This document shows positions 44,924-53,554 of a DNA stretch of 64,000 nucleotides, piece after piece. How positions within the stretch are numbered: position 1 is the stretch's first letter; every line of letters starts with the position of its first letter. Source of the stretch: Didemnitutus sp041906465. GTDB taxonomy: Bacteria; Verrucomicrobiota; Verrucomicrobiia; Opitutales; Opitutaceae. Location: assembly GCA_041906465.1 (NCBI GenBank), contig JAYRJE010000012.1:62001-126000 (forward strand), in the 5' to 3' direction. The translations under genes were made by a program, and so were the position numbers. The notes under the pieces are model-generated. The model was not told where the DNA came from, did not search any database, and saw only the letters and a list, made by a program, of their open reading frames with translations.

Positions 44924-45373
44924 TCAGCAGTTCCCCCACGCCCGGACCGCGACGGGATCGCGGCCTTCGTCGTAGTCGTTGAGATCGAACCACGTTTCGA
45001 TCGGCACTCCGGTGAGGCCGTATTCGCCGATGCGCTGTTGCAGCAGCGGCGTCGAAGCGTCGCGCCAACCGCGTTTGAGCATGAAGAAATTCCAAACCTC
45101 GCACTCTTCGTCGGTGCGGCGTCCGGCGGAATTCCACGCCCACGCAAGCACGGCGTCGTCGGTGGCACCGGCCAGGACTTGCGCGCGCAAATCCTCGTAG
45201 GCCACGCGCAGAAACGCGCAGGCGCGCGCATCGAAGCCTTTGCTCAAGTTGGGCACGTAGGCGTCGGGCAAGCGGCCCGCCGAGTGCAGGCGGATCTTGT
45301 CGAACATGCGCCCGACATAGACGAGGCGTTCGACTTTCGAGTAACAGCTGCGGAGTCCGGGAACGTTAGGCAT
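44924..45373 (-). CDS. DUF5069 domain protein
   Basis: This 149-residue soluble protein matches the DUF5069 pattern as I remember it: PGLRSCYSKVERLVYVGRMF and DKIRLHSAGRLPDAYVPN near the N-terminus, then GFDARACAFLRVAYEDLRAQ and VWNFFMLKRGWRDAST. The family is frequent in Verrucomicrobiota and has no known activity. It follows the CE15 esterase gene by 9 bp, behind a TTTCCCATG leader. The product has no signal peptide, unlike its neighbours, and is probably cytoplasmic. Confidence 0.82.
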   Translation of the reverse strand: MPNVPGLRSCYSKVERLVYVGRMFDKIRLHSAGRLPDAYVPNLSKGFDARACAFLRVAYEDLRAQVLAGATDDAVLAWAWNSAGRRTDEECEVWNFFMLKRGWRDASTPLLQQRIGEYGLTGVPIETWFDLNDYDEGRDPVAVRAWGNC

Positions 45374-45382
45374 GGGAAATTT

Positions 45383-46594
45383 TCAGGAACGGGAAAGGGA
45401 TGGACGATACAAGCGGTCGGCGAAGCGCACGTATTCCTGCCAGTCGGCGAGGAGGATATCGTGTTCGCCCGGTCGGAGGAAGTAGTGCAGCTTCGGCGCG
45501 CGCGCGTCGTTGGGCAGCGCGTGCAGCGGCGGCACGTTGAAGAGCGCGAACACCGGCTGCGCCATTTCCACGGCAATCCGCTCGCCTTCCGGATCGGCCC
45601 ACGAATCTTCGGACGCGCTGTGCACGCCGACGGCGCGCGGCGCGACCAGCGCGATCAACTCGTGTTGATCGATCGGCAGCTGGTCCTCGCGGCCGTTATA
45701 GCGGCGGAAATTGTGACAGAACCAGTGCGGAAACTGAATATTGATCGCGCGCACGGTTTCGCCGACGGCGCGCTTCGACAACGCCGCGCCGCCGCAGCCG
45801 GAGTCGTTCGAAATCACGAAGGCGAACCGCGGATCGCGCGCGCCGGCCCACAGCGCGGCTTTGCCCAAGCGCGAATGTCCGAGCACGGCCACGCGCTGCG
45901 CATCGTAAGCGGGATCGGTTTCCAGATAGTCGAGCGCGCGGCTGAGTCCCCACGCCCACGTGGCGATCGCGCCCCAACGATCGGCGCCGGGCCCGCGTTC
46001 GTCGGGTGGGGAAAGCCGCTGCACACTTTGCGCGTAGCTGCCCTCATCTTTGTCCGGGAAGAAATCGTCGCAACTGAGCGTGGCCACGGCGTAACCGGCC
46101 GAGGTGACGAATTCGATCGGCCAGCGGCGGGCGTGCCGCCCTCGCCGCCCCGGACCGAGGATCGCGGGGTCGAGCGAGACGGTCGCGTTGCCGCCGCTGT
46201 TCAACCCGAGGAACACCGGCACCGGACCGCGCGCGTCGCTCGGCGAATAGATCAGCAATTCCGCCGTCGCTTCACCAAACGCGCTGCGGAAAGTGAGCCG
46301 GACTTGTTTCCGTTGGATGCGCCCGTCGGCGCTGGTGCCACTTTCGCGCACCTCGGCGCTCATCGCGATTTTTCGCGCCGGCGTGACGCCGTAGATTTCC
46401 CGCTCGAAAGTCGCGAGCAACTCGGGCCGGCGGCGCGACGACCATTCCTCCGCCGATGTCACCCGTGTGCCATCGAACAGGCGCAGCGGATCCGGAATGC
46501 GATAATCGCGCTGGCTCTCGGCCCAAATGACACCGAGGCCGACGCAGACGAACGCGCCTAAAACGAACCATGCCACACGTTGTCGTCGCTTCAT
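45383..46594 (-). CDS. Glucuronoyl esterase, carbohydrate esterase family 15
   Basis: The ATG at 46594 gives 403 residues with an N-terminal membrane segment or signal (about 8-25). The nucleophile motif VAVLGHSRLGKAALWAGA (Ser241) is diagnostic of bacterial CE15, and ISNDSGCGGAALSKR (262-276) matches the conserved segment downstream. A likely catalytic His is in PGEHDIL near the C-terminus. CE15 enzymes hydrolyse esters between glucuronic acid side chains of xylan and lignin alcohols, or related uronate esters. This fits a locus for an esterified, uronate-rich polymer. Neighbours are a sialidase-like gene (20 bp upstream) and the DUF5069 gene. Confidence 0.9.
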   Translation of the reverse strand: MKRRQRVAWFVLGAFVCVGLGVIWAESQRDYRIPDPLRLFDGTRVTSAEEWSSRRRPELLATFEREIYGVTPARKIAMSAEVRESGTSADGRIQRKQVRLTFRSAFGEATAELLIYSPSDARGPVPVFLGLNSGGNATVSLDPAILGPGRRGRHARRWPIEFVTSAGYAVATLSCDDFFPDKDEGSYAQSVQRLSPPDERGPGADRWGAIATWAWGLSRALDYLETDPAYDAQRVAVLGHSRLGKAALWAGARDPRFAFVISNDSGCGGAALSKRAVGETVRAINIQFPHWFCHNFRRYNGREDQLPIDQHELIALVAPRAVGVHSASEDSWADPEGERIAVEMAQPVFALFNVPPLHALPNDARAPKLHYFLRPGEHDILLADWQEYVRFADRLYRPSLSRS

Positions 46595-46614
46595 TTTTTT
46601 CGGGCGACCGGTAA

Positions 46615-47703
46615 TCACGGACTCCAAATCGTGGCTTCGATGTGGTTCTCGGGACGCTCGGCGGTGAGATAGTAATAAACCGTCACGACCTTGCCGTCCG
46701 CGCGCACCACGCTGCGGCAATAGCCCATGTCCCACTTGCGCGCGTCGTCGCGCAGCACGATTTCCGGACCCCAGGTGCGACCGTTGTCGGCGCTGACGCG
46801 CGCGCGAATGCCGCACGGCGGACGGCGCACGCCATAGGCGGCGGCGAGGCGTCCATCGGGCAAGCGCACCAGACTGGGCGGATTGCCGTTGTGACCGCCG
46901 TTGTCCGTGTAGGCGATGCGCTCGGTGTGCGACCAATCCTTGCCGTCGTCGGTGGAGACGAAGCACTCGATCCAGTTGATGTCGTTGCGATACGACGCCG
47001 CGAGGTCGAACCGGCGGCGCAACAGCGTCACGAGCGAGCCGTCGGCCGCGCGCACCGTCGCGGGCATGACCGAACGCGCGTTCGCCGGTTCGCTGCCGGT
47101 GAGCCAATTGAGAAACTCGAACGTCTTGCCACCGTCGCGCGTGCGCACCGCGAAGGCGCGATCGGCGAGATCCGATTGCACGGTGGGATGCTTCACGGAC
47201 AGGAATAGCAGCGCGTCGTTCTTGCCGTTCACGACGTAGTCGGTGCGCGAGGTCAGTTTGTCCTTAAGGTCGAAGGCCGGCAGTTGGAAAGGCCCGGCCC
47301 ACGTGCGGGCGCGGTCGTTGGAAAAATAGAAGCGATCGTCGCGCACGCGCAGCGCGAAATCCGGATGCGTGAAATCGATGCCACCCGGGCACGGTTTGAC
47401 CGCGCCCTCGGGAAACGTCGCCGGTTCGATGCTCCAGGTCACGCCCCCATCGAGCGAGCGTCCGATGACGACGTCGGACGGTTTGTCCTTGTCCATCGAG
47501 TGGTCGTCCCCCTTGTTTTGAAACCAGCCGCGCGAGAACACCACGGCGATCTCGTTACCCCAGCACCAGATCGCGCCGTTGGCCGGCCAGCCGCCGAAGC
47601 GCCCCCGCTCGTAATAGACGACGGTGTGCTGCGGAGCGGAAGTGGCACGGAGCGCCGACGCGGCGCCCATGAGAGCGAGGATTAACACGAGATATTTTTT
47701 CAT
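46615..47703 (-). CDS. Exported sialidase-like (exo-alpha-sialidase superfamily) protein
   Basis: The ATG at 47703 gives 362 residues with a signal peptide (MKKYLVLILALMGAASALRA). A six-blade propeller of the sialidase superfamily follows: IGRSLDGGVTWSIEPATF, RTRDGGKTFEFLNWL, FVSTDDGKDWSHTERIA and RVSADNGRTWGPEIVL contain four Asp-box turns. The arrangement of a catalytic Tyr or Arg triad is not certain, so it may be a lyase or a binding protein instead. It is 35 bp downstream of a Tat-exported Gfo/Idh gene and 20 bp upstream of the CE15 gene, behind a CATTCCCATG leader. Confidence 0.83.
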   Translation of the reverse strand: MKKYLVLILALMGAASALRATSAPQHTVVYYERGRFGGWPANGAIWCWGNEIAVVFSRGWFQNKGDDHSMDKDKPSDVVIGRSLDGGVTWSIEPATFPEGAVKPCPGGIDFTHPDFALRVRDDRFYFSNDRARTWAGPFQLPAFDLKDKLTSRTDYVVNGKNDALLFLSVKHPTVQSDLADRAFAVRTRDGGKTFEFLNWLTGSEPANARSVMPATVRAADGSLVTLLRRRFDLAASYRNDINWIECFVSTDDGKDWSHTERIAYTDNGGHNGNPPSLVRLPDGRLAAAYGVRRPPCGIRARVSADNGRTWGPEIVLRDDARKWDMGYCRSVVRADGKVVTVYYYLTAERPENHIEATIWSP

Positions 47704-47738
47704 GGGAATGAGGGAAAAGTTGTCTCCGGAGAGCGGGG

Positions 47739-49214
47739 TCACGCGCGCTGCGGCGGCATCGGCACGGGGCCTTCGTGCGTCGGCATCGGCGCGTAATCGG
47801 GCCGCTCCAACGTGGGCAACAGATCCGGAATCTGCATCGGCCGGCCTTGCGCCATCGAGAGATTGGCGGCCGCACCGATGATGATCGACGCCACGCCCGC
47901 GCGCTGATCGGTCGCGCGGAGGTATTTGTCGGCCGGCGCGCCCGGATCGAAAATGTCGCGCAGCATCACCTTGTCGCCGCCGCCGTGATCGCCCGCGCCC
48001 ACCCAGGGCTTCACCGTCACGGGCGCGCCGCGCAGCGGAATGATCCGCGTCGTGACGCCGCCGTCTTCGATGCCGCCCTGCTCCTGCTCGCGGCCGTTGA
48101 CGTAGATTTTTTCGACGACGGTGTGTTCGAGGCGGCCTTTGGTGCCGTTGAACGCGATGTGGTAACCTTCCCACGCATTGAAAGCGTTGAGCGAATACGA
48201 GAGCGTCGCACCCGTGTCGTAGCCCACGACGACGTTCATCGTATCCTCGATGTCGATGCCCGGACGGAACACGCAGCGATCGCGGAAATAGCCATCGTAA
48301 TGCTCCTGCTCCAAATAGAGTTCGCGGTGGCTGCGGCTCTTCGCGAGATCGACGTAGAAACCGCATTTCGCCTTTTCCGGACAGGTGAGGCAGCGTTCGT
48401 GCGCACCGCTCAAGCCCATGCGCCGCGCGGTGTGCGGCGTGTAGAAGTCGCGCTTGCCGGTGGCAAAAACCGTCTGCGGCACGCCGGCGATCCACCAATT
48501 CACGAGGTCGAAGTGATGCGTGGCCTTGTGCACCATCAGGCCGCCCGAGTTTTTCTTTTCGCTGTGCCAGCGGCGGAAATAGTCGGCGCCGTGATCGGTG
48601 TTGAGCAGCCAATGAAAATCCACCGACAGCACGTCGCCAATCTCGCCGCTCATCAGCAAATCCTTCACCTGCGTGCGCGGCGGCGAATAGCGGTAGTTGA
48701 ACGTCACGCGGCAGCGCCGCCCCGTGCGCTTCTGCGTCTCGATAATACGAGCCGCTTTCTCGGCGGTGGTCGTCATCGATTTTTCGGTGATCACATCCAA
48801 ACCCGCCTCCATCGCGCGCACGACGTATTCGTCGTGGGTCGCGTCCACGGTGGTGACGATGAGCGTCTGCGGTCGGAGTTCGCGGATCATCCGGTCGAAA
48901 TCGTCGGCGACGTAGGTGCGCGGCGCCGTGGCGCCATTCTCGACCGAGCGCCGCGCGGCCACTTGCAGGCGGCCGGGATTCTTGTCGCACAAGCCGACGA
49001 GCTCCGCGTGCTCCGCGAAGGTCTTTTCGATCGCGTCTTGAAACATCCGTGAACGCACTCCCGTGCCGACCAAAGCGTAGCGATGGCGCGCGGGCGCACT
49101 CTGCGCGCGCAGCGACACGCCAGCGGCGCCGAGGGCCAGACCGGCCAGCGAGGCGGTTTTGAGGAACGCGCGACGCGACGGGTCACACGGTGATGACAGG
49201 GAGTCCGAGTTCAT
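47739..49214 (-). CDS. Tat-exported Gfo/Idh/MocA family oxidoreductase
   Basis: The ATG at 49214 overlaps the stop of the esterase gene (ATGA), giving 491 residues. A Tat signal (SRRAFLKTASLAGLALG) leads into HRYALVGTGVRSRMFQDAIE. The family motif is DVITEKSMTTTAEKAARI (Glu-Lys). KNSGGLMVHKATHHFDLVNW holds the His-containing segment. A Cys cluster, CLTCPEKAKCGFY, near residue 265 is unusual in the family and could bind a metal or form disulfides after export. It probably processes a sugar or sugar acid in the periplasm. Confidence 0.92.
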   Translation of the reverse strand: MNSDSLSSPCDPSRRAFLKTASLAGLALGAAGVSLRAQSAPARHRYALVGTGVRSRMFQDAIEKTFAEHAELVGLCDKNPGRLQVAARRSVENGATAPRTYVADDFDRMIRELRPQTLIVTTVDATHDEYVVRAMEAGLDVITEKSMTTTAEKAARIIETQKRTGRRCRVTFNYRYSPPRTQVKDLLMSGEIGDVLSVDFHWLLNTDHGADYFRRWHSEKKNSGGLMVHKATHHFDLVNWWIAGVPQTVFATGKRDFYTPHTARRMGLSGAHERCLTCPEKAKCGFYVDLAKSRSHRELYLEQEHYDGYFRDRCVFRPGIDIEDTMNVVVGYDTGATLSYSLNAFNAWEGYHIAFNGTKGRLEHTVVEKIYVNGREQEQGGIEDGGVTTRIIPLRGAPVTVKPWVGAGDHGGGDKVMLRDIFDPGAPADKYLRATDQRAGVASIIIGAAANLSMAQGRPMQIPDLLPTLERPDYAPMPTHEGPVPMPPQRA

Positions 49215-50419
49215 TGCTTCGGGGATTCGGGAAACGGCAGCACAAGCGCGGAGGAGAAATGGCGGCGAATGGTCTCGGCAACTTCCTCGCTCGGTCCGGC
49301 CGTTTCGCCGGACGCCCACGGGTTCAACGTCGCCGGCGTTTCGATCGCGACCGATCGCTGCTCCCAATCGGGCGCGAGCGACAGCGGGAGTCGCGCGGCG
49401 AGAAAATTGACCGCAATGCGACGCTTCGACGCGCCGTAGTCGTGGCCCTCGTCGGCCAAATGCGCGCTCGCGAGCGCGTCGCTCGCACCGAGCAGCGCGT
49501 AAACGTGCCGCAGAAACGGCAGGCCGATCTGCGGCGTGTGCTGCGTCCAGTCCTTGCCGTCCGTGATCACGAGTTGCGACCGCGGCGCGGCGAGCGCGGC
49601 GATCTCGACGTTGTTCGTGCGATAGCGTTCCTGTTGGTGAATCGGCAATCCGCTCTCGCACGGGCAGCCGCCAAAGAAATACGCCGACACTTGCACCACC
49701 GGAACCGAAACCGCGACGCGCGCATCGACCGCAGCGAGAAGAAACGTCTGCGTGGCGCCGCCGGAGGCGCCGGTGATCGCAAGGCGTGTGGGATCGACGT
49801 CGGTGCGCGCGCTCAGCCAATCGACGAGTCGAATACCGTTCCACAATTGCAGACTGAGCGTGAGCGACTGCTTGTGCCCGTATTGCTGCGAAGCGCCCCA
49901 CCCGACCATGTCGTAGGTGCACACGATCGCGCCGGCGCGCGCGAGCGTCGCGGCGAGGATTTGCACGTCGGGCTGGAAGCGTCCGCCGCCTTCGGAGTTG
50001 AAATGCCCGTGCGGCAGCAACACGGCCGCGTGACGGCCGGCCGCCTCCGGTTCGTAGCAGCTGCCGGTCAGAAAAAATCCCGGCAGCGTCTCGAGCGTGA
50101 AATTCCGCACCGTGTAACCCTCGTGCCGGCGCGCGTCGCCCCAACGGACGGCTGGAATCGCCCGCGGCGCGCGAAGGTCGATGCCGGTCGCGCGCAGTAT
50201 GCCCGCGCGCAACGTGGCCGCTCGCGCGTTCCAATCTGACGCGCTTCGGAGCTTCGCATGCGTGGCCGCCAGTTCGCTCGCGGCCTGTTCCGGCGTCGAT
50301 GCGTAATCGGTGCGCAACGCCACGCGCTGCGGCGCCGTGGTGCACGCCGCCAAGGCGAACAGGAGCGCGCCCGCCAGCGCAGCGCGAAGGATGGCTCGTT
50401 GTTTCCGCGCCTCAGCCAT
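49211..50419 (-). CDS. Lipoprotein alpha/beta-hydrolase, acetyl-xylan-esterase-like
   Basis: This 402-residue protein starts with a lipoprotein signal: FALAAC ends at Cys26. The alpha/beta-hydrolase core shows AVLLPHGHFNSEGG (oxyanion region), YDMVGWGASQQYGHK and the nucleophile elbow ITGASGGATQTF (Ser219). A later His is in DEGHDYGASKR (probably the catalytic His). The layout resembles acetyl-xylan or cephalosporin-C deacetylases and related carbohydrate esterases. It may deacetylate a polysaccharide at the outer membrane. Its start overlaps the end of the GltS-type gene by 8 bp. Confidence 0.85.
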   Translation of the reverse strand: MAEARKQRAILRAALAGALLFALAACTTAPQRVALRTDYASTPEQAASELAATHAKLRSASDWNARAATLRAGILRATGIDLRAPRAIPAVRWGDARRHEGYTVRNFTLETLPGFFLTGSCYEPEAAGRHAAVLLPHGHFNSEGGGRFQPDVQILAATLARAGAIVCTYDMVGWGASQQYGHKQSLTLSLQLWNGIRLVDWLSARTDVDPTRLAITGASGGATQTFLLAAVDARVAVSVPVVQVSAYFFGGCPCESGLPIHQQERYRTNNVEIAALAAPRSQLVITDGKDWTQHTPQIGLPFLRHVYALLGASDALASAHLADEGHDYGASKRRIAVNFLAARLPLSLAPDWEQRSVAIETPATLNPWASGETAGPSEEVAETIRRHFSSALVLPFPESPKQ

Positions 50420-51674
50420 GAAAGAAATTGATGAACGCGGTGATGTTCGCCGCGTTGATGAGATCGACGAGGAAGCCGCCGACGAGCGGCACGATGAGGA
50501 ACGCCTGCGGCGCCGGTCCCGTGACCTCCGTCATCGCTTTCATGCTAACGACACCGGTCGCCGTCGAACCGAGCCCAAATCCGAGATGCCCGCACGCCAT
50601 CACCGCCGCTTCGTAATCGGAGCCCATCACGCGGAACGTGACCCACCACGCGAAAGCGATCGTCGCGACGAGTTCCACGAAAAGAATCACGAGCATCGGC
50701 AACGCCGTCGCAGCGAGCGCGCGGAGATCGAGTGTCATCATCGACGTGGCGATGAAGAGCGCGAGCGCCGGAGTCGCGATCGCCGCGATGAGCCGCGGAT
50801 TGAAATGGCCCGGCCACCAGCGATCGAGCGCCGCTCGCGCCGATACTCCGGCAGCCAACGTGCCCACGAAAATCGGAAACACCACGCCCACGCGGTGGAG
50901 CAGATGGCTGATCCACGCTCCGCCCTTGAGACACGCGGCGATCACGACCAAGTGAAGCAACAGAGCGCGCCACTCCCGCACCAGAAAACGCCCATCCGGC
51001 CGCCACGCGTGCGCGGCGACGACGGGCTCGGTTTCCGTCCGGGTGACGCTGGAGTGCAATCCACGCCGCCGACATAGCGCGCTGCCAACCGGGCCGGCGA
51101 CGAGCGCCCCGAGCACGAGTCCCATCGTCGCCGCGGCGATGCCGAAGGTCTGCGCGCCCACCTGGCCGGCGCGTTCGAATTCGGCGGCGAAGCCAAGGGT
51201 CGTGGCATGTCCACCCGTCAGGCTCATCGCGCCGCACAGCAACGCGAACAGCGGCGAGACGCCGAGCGGACGCGCGAGCGCGACCGCCACGAGATTTTGC
51301 ATCACCGCGGCCGCCGCCACCGCCGCGAGAAACACGAGCACGGGCCAGCCAGCGCGGCGGACTTGCGTCCAACTCGCGGAGAGCCCCACGGTCGCAAAAA
51401 ACGCGGCGAGGAACGGCAGATTGATCGCGGCCGGCGCAGAGGTCGCGGGCGCCGTCACGAACCAATGCCACGCCGGCGCGACGGTGTTGAGTTGCAGCTG
51501 AAGCGAGGCCCCGCATTGCGTCGCCGCCAGAACGCCGACCGCAACGAACAGCCCGCCGACCACCGGCACGGGAATCGAATAGCGCGCCAACACCGGCACG
51601 CGGCTGACAATCCACTCGCCGACGGCGAGCGCCGGCGCGGCAAGCAACAGCGTCAGCCACGCAGGAATCGTCAT
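50412..51674 (-). CDS. gltS: Sodium/glutamate symporter (GltS) family carrier
   Basis: The ATG at 51674 overlaps the stop of the VOC gene (ATGA), giving 420 residues with about 10-12 helices. GltS-family hallmarks are SIPVPVVGGLFVAVGVLA near the start, LLCGAMSLTGGHATTLGF in the middle and GHLGFGLGSTATGVVSMKAM near the end, the two re-entrant-type loops rich in Gly. The family carries glutamate with Na+. Placed between carbohydrate-processing genes, it may instead carry another dicarboxylate such as a sugar-derived acid (inference). Confidence 0.87.
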   Translation of the reverse strand: MTIPAWLTLLLAAPALAVGEWIVSRVPVLARYSIPVPVVGGLFVAVGVLAATQCGASLQLQLNTVAPAWHWFVTAPATSAPAAINLPFLAAFFATVGLSASWTQVRRAGWPVLVFLAAVAAAAVMQNLVAVALARPLGVSPLFALLCGAMSLTGGHATTLGFAAEFERAGQVGAQTFGIAAATMGLVLGALVAGPVGSALCRRRGLHSSVTRTETEPVVAAHAWRPDGRFLVREWRALLLHLVVIAACLKGGAWISHLLHRVGVVFPIFVGTLAAGVSARAALDRWWPGHFNPRLIAAIATPALALFIATSMMTLDLRALAATALPMLVILFVELVATIAFAWWVTFRVMGSDYEAAVMACGHLGFGLGSTATGVVSMKAMTEVTGPAPQAFLIVPLVGGFLVDLINAANITAFINFFHG

Positions 51675-52516
51675 GCGGAGAACTCCAACAACGCGCCGCA
51701 CGCCGCCGCCGGGTCACACACGACCGGCCCGTCCGCCGGACCGCCGACGCCGCGCTCGCGGAGCCAGCGGCGCGTTTGCTCGGGATCGGCGCATTGCAGC
51801 ACGATGGAGACGATCGCGGGACTTTCGGCCGCATCGGGCAGCGGCGAGTGCGGATAGCGCGCGCGCACGGCGTCCGGCGTGAGCAATTGCAGGCAATGCG
51901 AGCCGACCTCCGCCACGATACCGCCCGGAAGGTGGCGCACGTTTCCGAAAAGTTTTTCCCACGCCGCCGCGGCGGCTTCGGGCGCGGTGCTCATCGCGAC
52001 GAGACCCGCAATGCCGCGAGCGCCGTTCGGATGTTCGAGCCACTCCGGACGACGCAGACGTTCGGGCGTCAGATGCTCGCAAACGACGACGTGCATCAGG
52101 CCCGGCGTTTCGTCGCGCGGCAGGAAGCAGAGCGAAAAACTCACGGGCACCGTCTCGCCCGGCAGCAGAAAATTGCGCGTGAGCGGCTGCACGGCGCGCG
52201 GGTGCAAGCCGGCCGCGACGAAGGAATCGTGCGAGAGTGCGGCGCCGCGCGTGCCGAACGCGACGCCCATGTGGCCTTCGCGCCGGTCGAGAAACGCGAG
52301 CAGCTCGCGTGTTTGCGGCGCGGCGGACGGGCGCATGAAGCCGCGGAGTTCGAGGTAATCGTGGGCGAATTGAATGCACCAGTTGCCGGTGCCCCACGCG
52401 GGATGCTCGCCGGCGGGCGGCACGATGAAGCCCAGGCGCTCGTAGGCGACGCGCGCGGCGGCCATGTCGCGCACGGCGATCACGGGATGATCGATGCGAG
52501 TGAGAAAATGGCTCAT
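51671..52516 (-). CDS. Glyoxalase-like / VOC superfamily protein
   Basis: The ATG at 52516 overlaps the upstream stop (ATGA), giving 281 residues. It begins with a VOC half-domain (FLTRIDHPVIAVRDMAAARV, then YERLGFIVPPAGEHPAWGTG) and matches glyoxalase-like domain proteins (PF13468-type), with FSLCFLPRDETPGLMHVVVC and HCLQLLTPDAVRARYP in the second half. VOC enzymes bind a metal and act on small carbonyl or aromatic compounds. Lies between a hydroxyisobutyrate-type dehydrogenase and the GltS-type carrier. Substrate unknown. Confidence 0.82.
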   Translation of the reverse strand: MSHFLTRIDHPVIAVRDMAAARVAYERLGFIVPPAGEHPAWGTGNWCIQFAHDYLELRGFMRPSAAPQTRELLAFLDRREGHMGVAFGTRGAALSHDSFVAAGLHPRAVQPLTRNFLLPGETVPVSFSLCFLPRDETPGLMHVVVCEHLTPERLRRPEWLEHPNGARGIAGLVAMSTAPEAAAAAWEKLFGNVRHLPGGIVAEVGSHCLQLLTPDAVRARYPHSPLPDAAESPAIVSIVLQCADPEQTRRWLRERGVGGPADGPVVCDPAAACGALLEFSA

Positions 52517-53418
52517 GGCGGCGGACGTTGCGACCGCACCTGCACGCCGGCGCGTTCCTCCTGGAGCGTGAGGAAAATATTTTCGTCCCGGTCGCCCCAG
52601 CCGCGCGCGACCGCGTCGCGCATTTCGCGCTCGCAGCGTTCCGCCATCGCCATCGGCACTTCGAGCGCGCGAGCGAGTTCGGAGGCGAGCCCCATGTCCT
52701 TCAGCGCCGTCCGCAGAGCGAAATTCGGCGGAGAGAAATTGCCGCGGAACAAGCGCGCGGGCAGCGCGACGTGGAGATCGTGATTTCGGCCGAGGCCGGA
52801 TTTTTGAAAAACCTCGATCAGCGTGTCGGGTGCGACGCCGGCTTTGATGCCGGCAGTGAGACACTCGACCATCGCGAGGTCGGTGCAGAAGACGGCGCAG
52901 TTGTGCAGGATCTTGCACGTGTTGCCCGCGCCGCTGGCGCCGACGTGGAGGACGGTGTCGGCGACGGCGTCGAGGATCGGACGCGCCCGCGCGACCGCGG
53001 CGGCATCGCCGCCGACCTGCACGGTCAGGCGGCGCGAACGCGCGCCGGTGACGCCGCCGCTCACGGGGCAATCGAGCCATGCCGCGCCGCGCGCGGAAAG
53101 TTGAGCGTTGAGTTCGCGGACGAGGAGCGGCGAGTTGGTCGTGAAATCGAGCACGATCGCGCCGGGTTTCACGGCGGCGAGAAATCCGTCGGCGCAAAGC
53201 GCGCGGCACTCGTTCGGTCCCGGCAGCGAAAGGCAGACGAGGTCGCATTGCGCCGCGACTTCGGCGGCGCGCTCGGCCCACTGCGCGGGTGGCGCGGCCG
53301 CCAGGAGCGGCTCTGCGGCGGCACGCCGCATGTCATGCACCACGAGGCGATGGCCGGCGGCCTGAAGGTTGGCCGCCATCGGGCCGCCCATGTTGCCCAA
53401 TCCGATGAATCCGATCAT
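52513..53418 (-). CDS. NAD(P)-dependent 3-hydroxyisobutyrate dehydrogenase family oxidoreductase
   Basis: The ATG at 53418 gives 301 residues, the usual family length. Features: MIGFIGLGNMGGPMAANL (nucleotide binding, 1-18), WLDCPVSGGVTGA (114-126, substrate-binding signature) and the catalytic Lys169 in GASGAGNTCKILHN. Members oxidise beta-hydroxyacids such as tartronate semialdehyde, 3-hydroxyisobutyrate or four-carbon acid sugars. Some homologues initiate D-threonate or L-threonate breakdown, which fits the PdxA/DUF1537 genes in the next cluster. A longer start at 53484 was rejected because it precedes the Rossmann fold with no function. First gene of its run. Confidence 0.92.
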   Translation of the reverse strand: MIGFIGLGNMGGPMAANLQAAGHRLVVHDMRRAAAEPLLAAAPPAQWAERAAEVAAQCDLVCLSLPGPNECRALCADGFLAAVKPGAIVLDFTTNSPLLVRELNAQLSARGAAWLDCPVSGGVTGARSRRLTVQVGGDAAAVARARPILDAVADTVLHVGASGAGNTCKILHNCAVFCTDLAMVECLTAGIKAGVAPDTLIEVFQKSGLGRNHDLHVALPARLFRGNFSPPNFALRTALKDMGLASELARALEVPMAMAERCEREMRDAVARGWGDRDENIFLTLQEERAGVQVRSQRPPP

Positions 53419-53554
53419 AGGTGGAGAAAAAGAAACTCGTGCGGCGGCGATGCTGCGGATCGCGCACCGCACGAGTCTGTGCAAGCCGGCCAGAGCGCCG
53501 GCGGTGAGGTCTTCCTCCCCCGAGGAAGACCTCGCTGCAAAGGGTCAGCCGCGG
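53419..53554. terminator. Strong hairpin(s) between TonB receptor and dehydrogenase gene
   Basis: GAGGTCTTCCTC (53506-53517) and GAGGAAGACCTC (53522-53533) form a perfect 12-bp stem with a CCCC loop, 21 bp after the TonB receptor stop. A second GC stem (GCCGGC / GCCGGC, 53485-53502) follows on the minus strand. There is no T-tract, so this may be a Rho-assisted terminator or an mRNA-stabilising structure. The promoter of the downstream run should also lie here. Confidence 0.55.

Noticed and set aside
53506..53533. 12-bp perfect hairpin as a possible small RNA or attachment site
   Set aside because: Its position right after the receptor stop fits a transcript-end structure; there is no integrase or second copy nearby.
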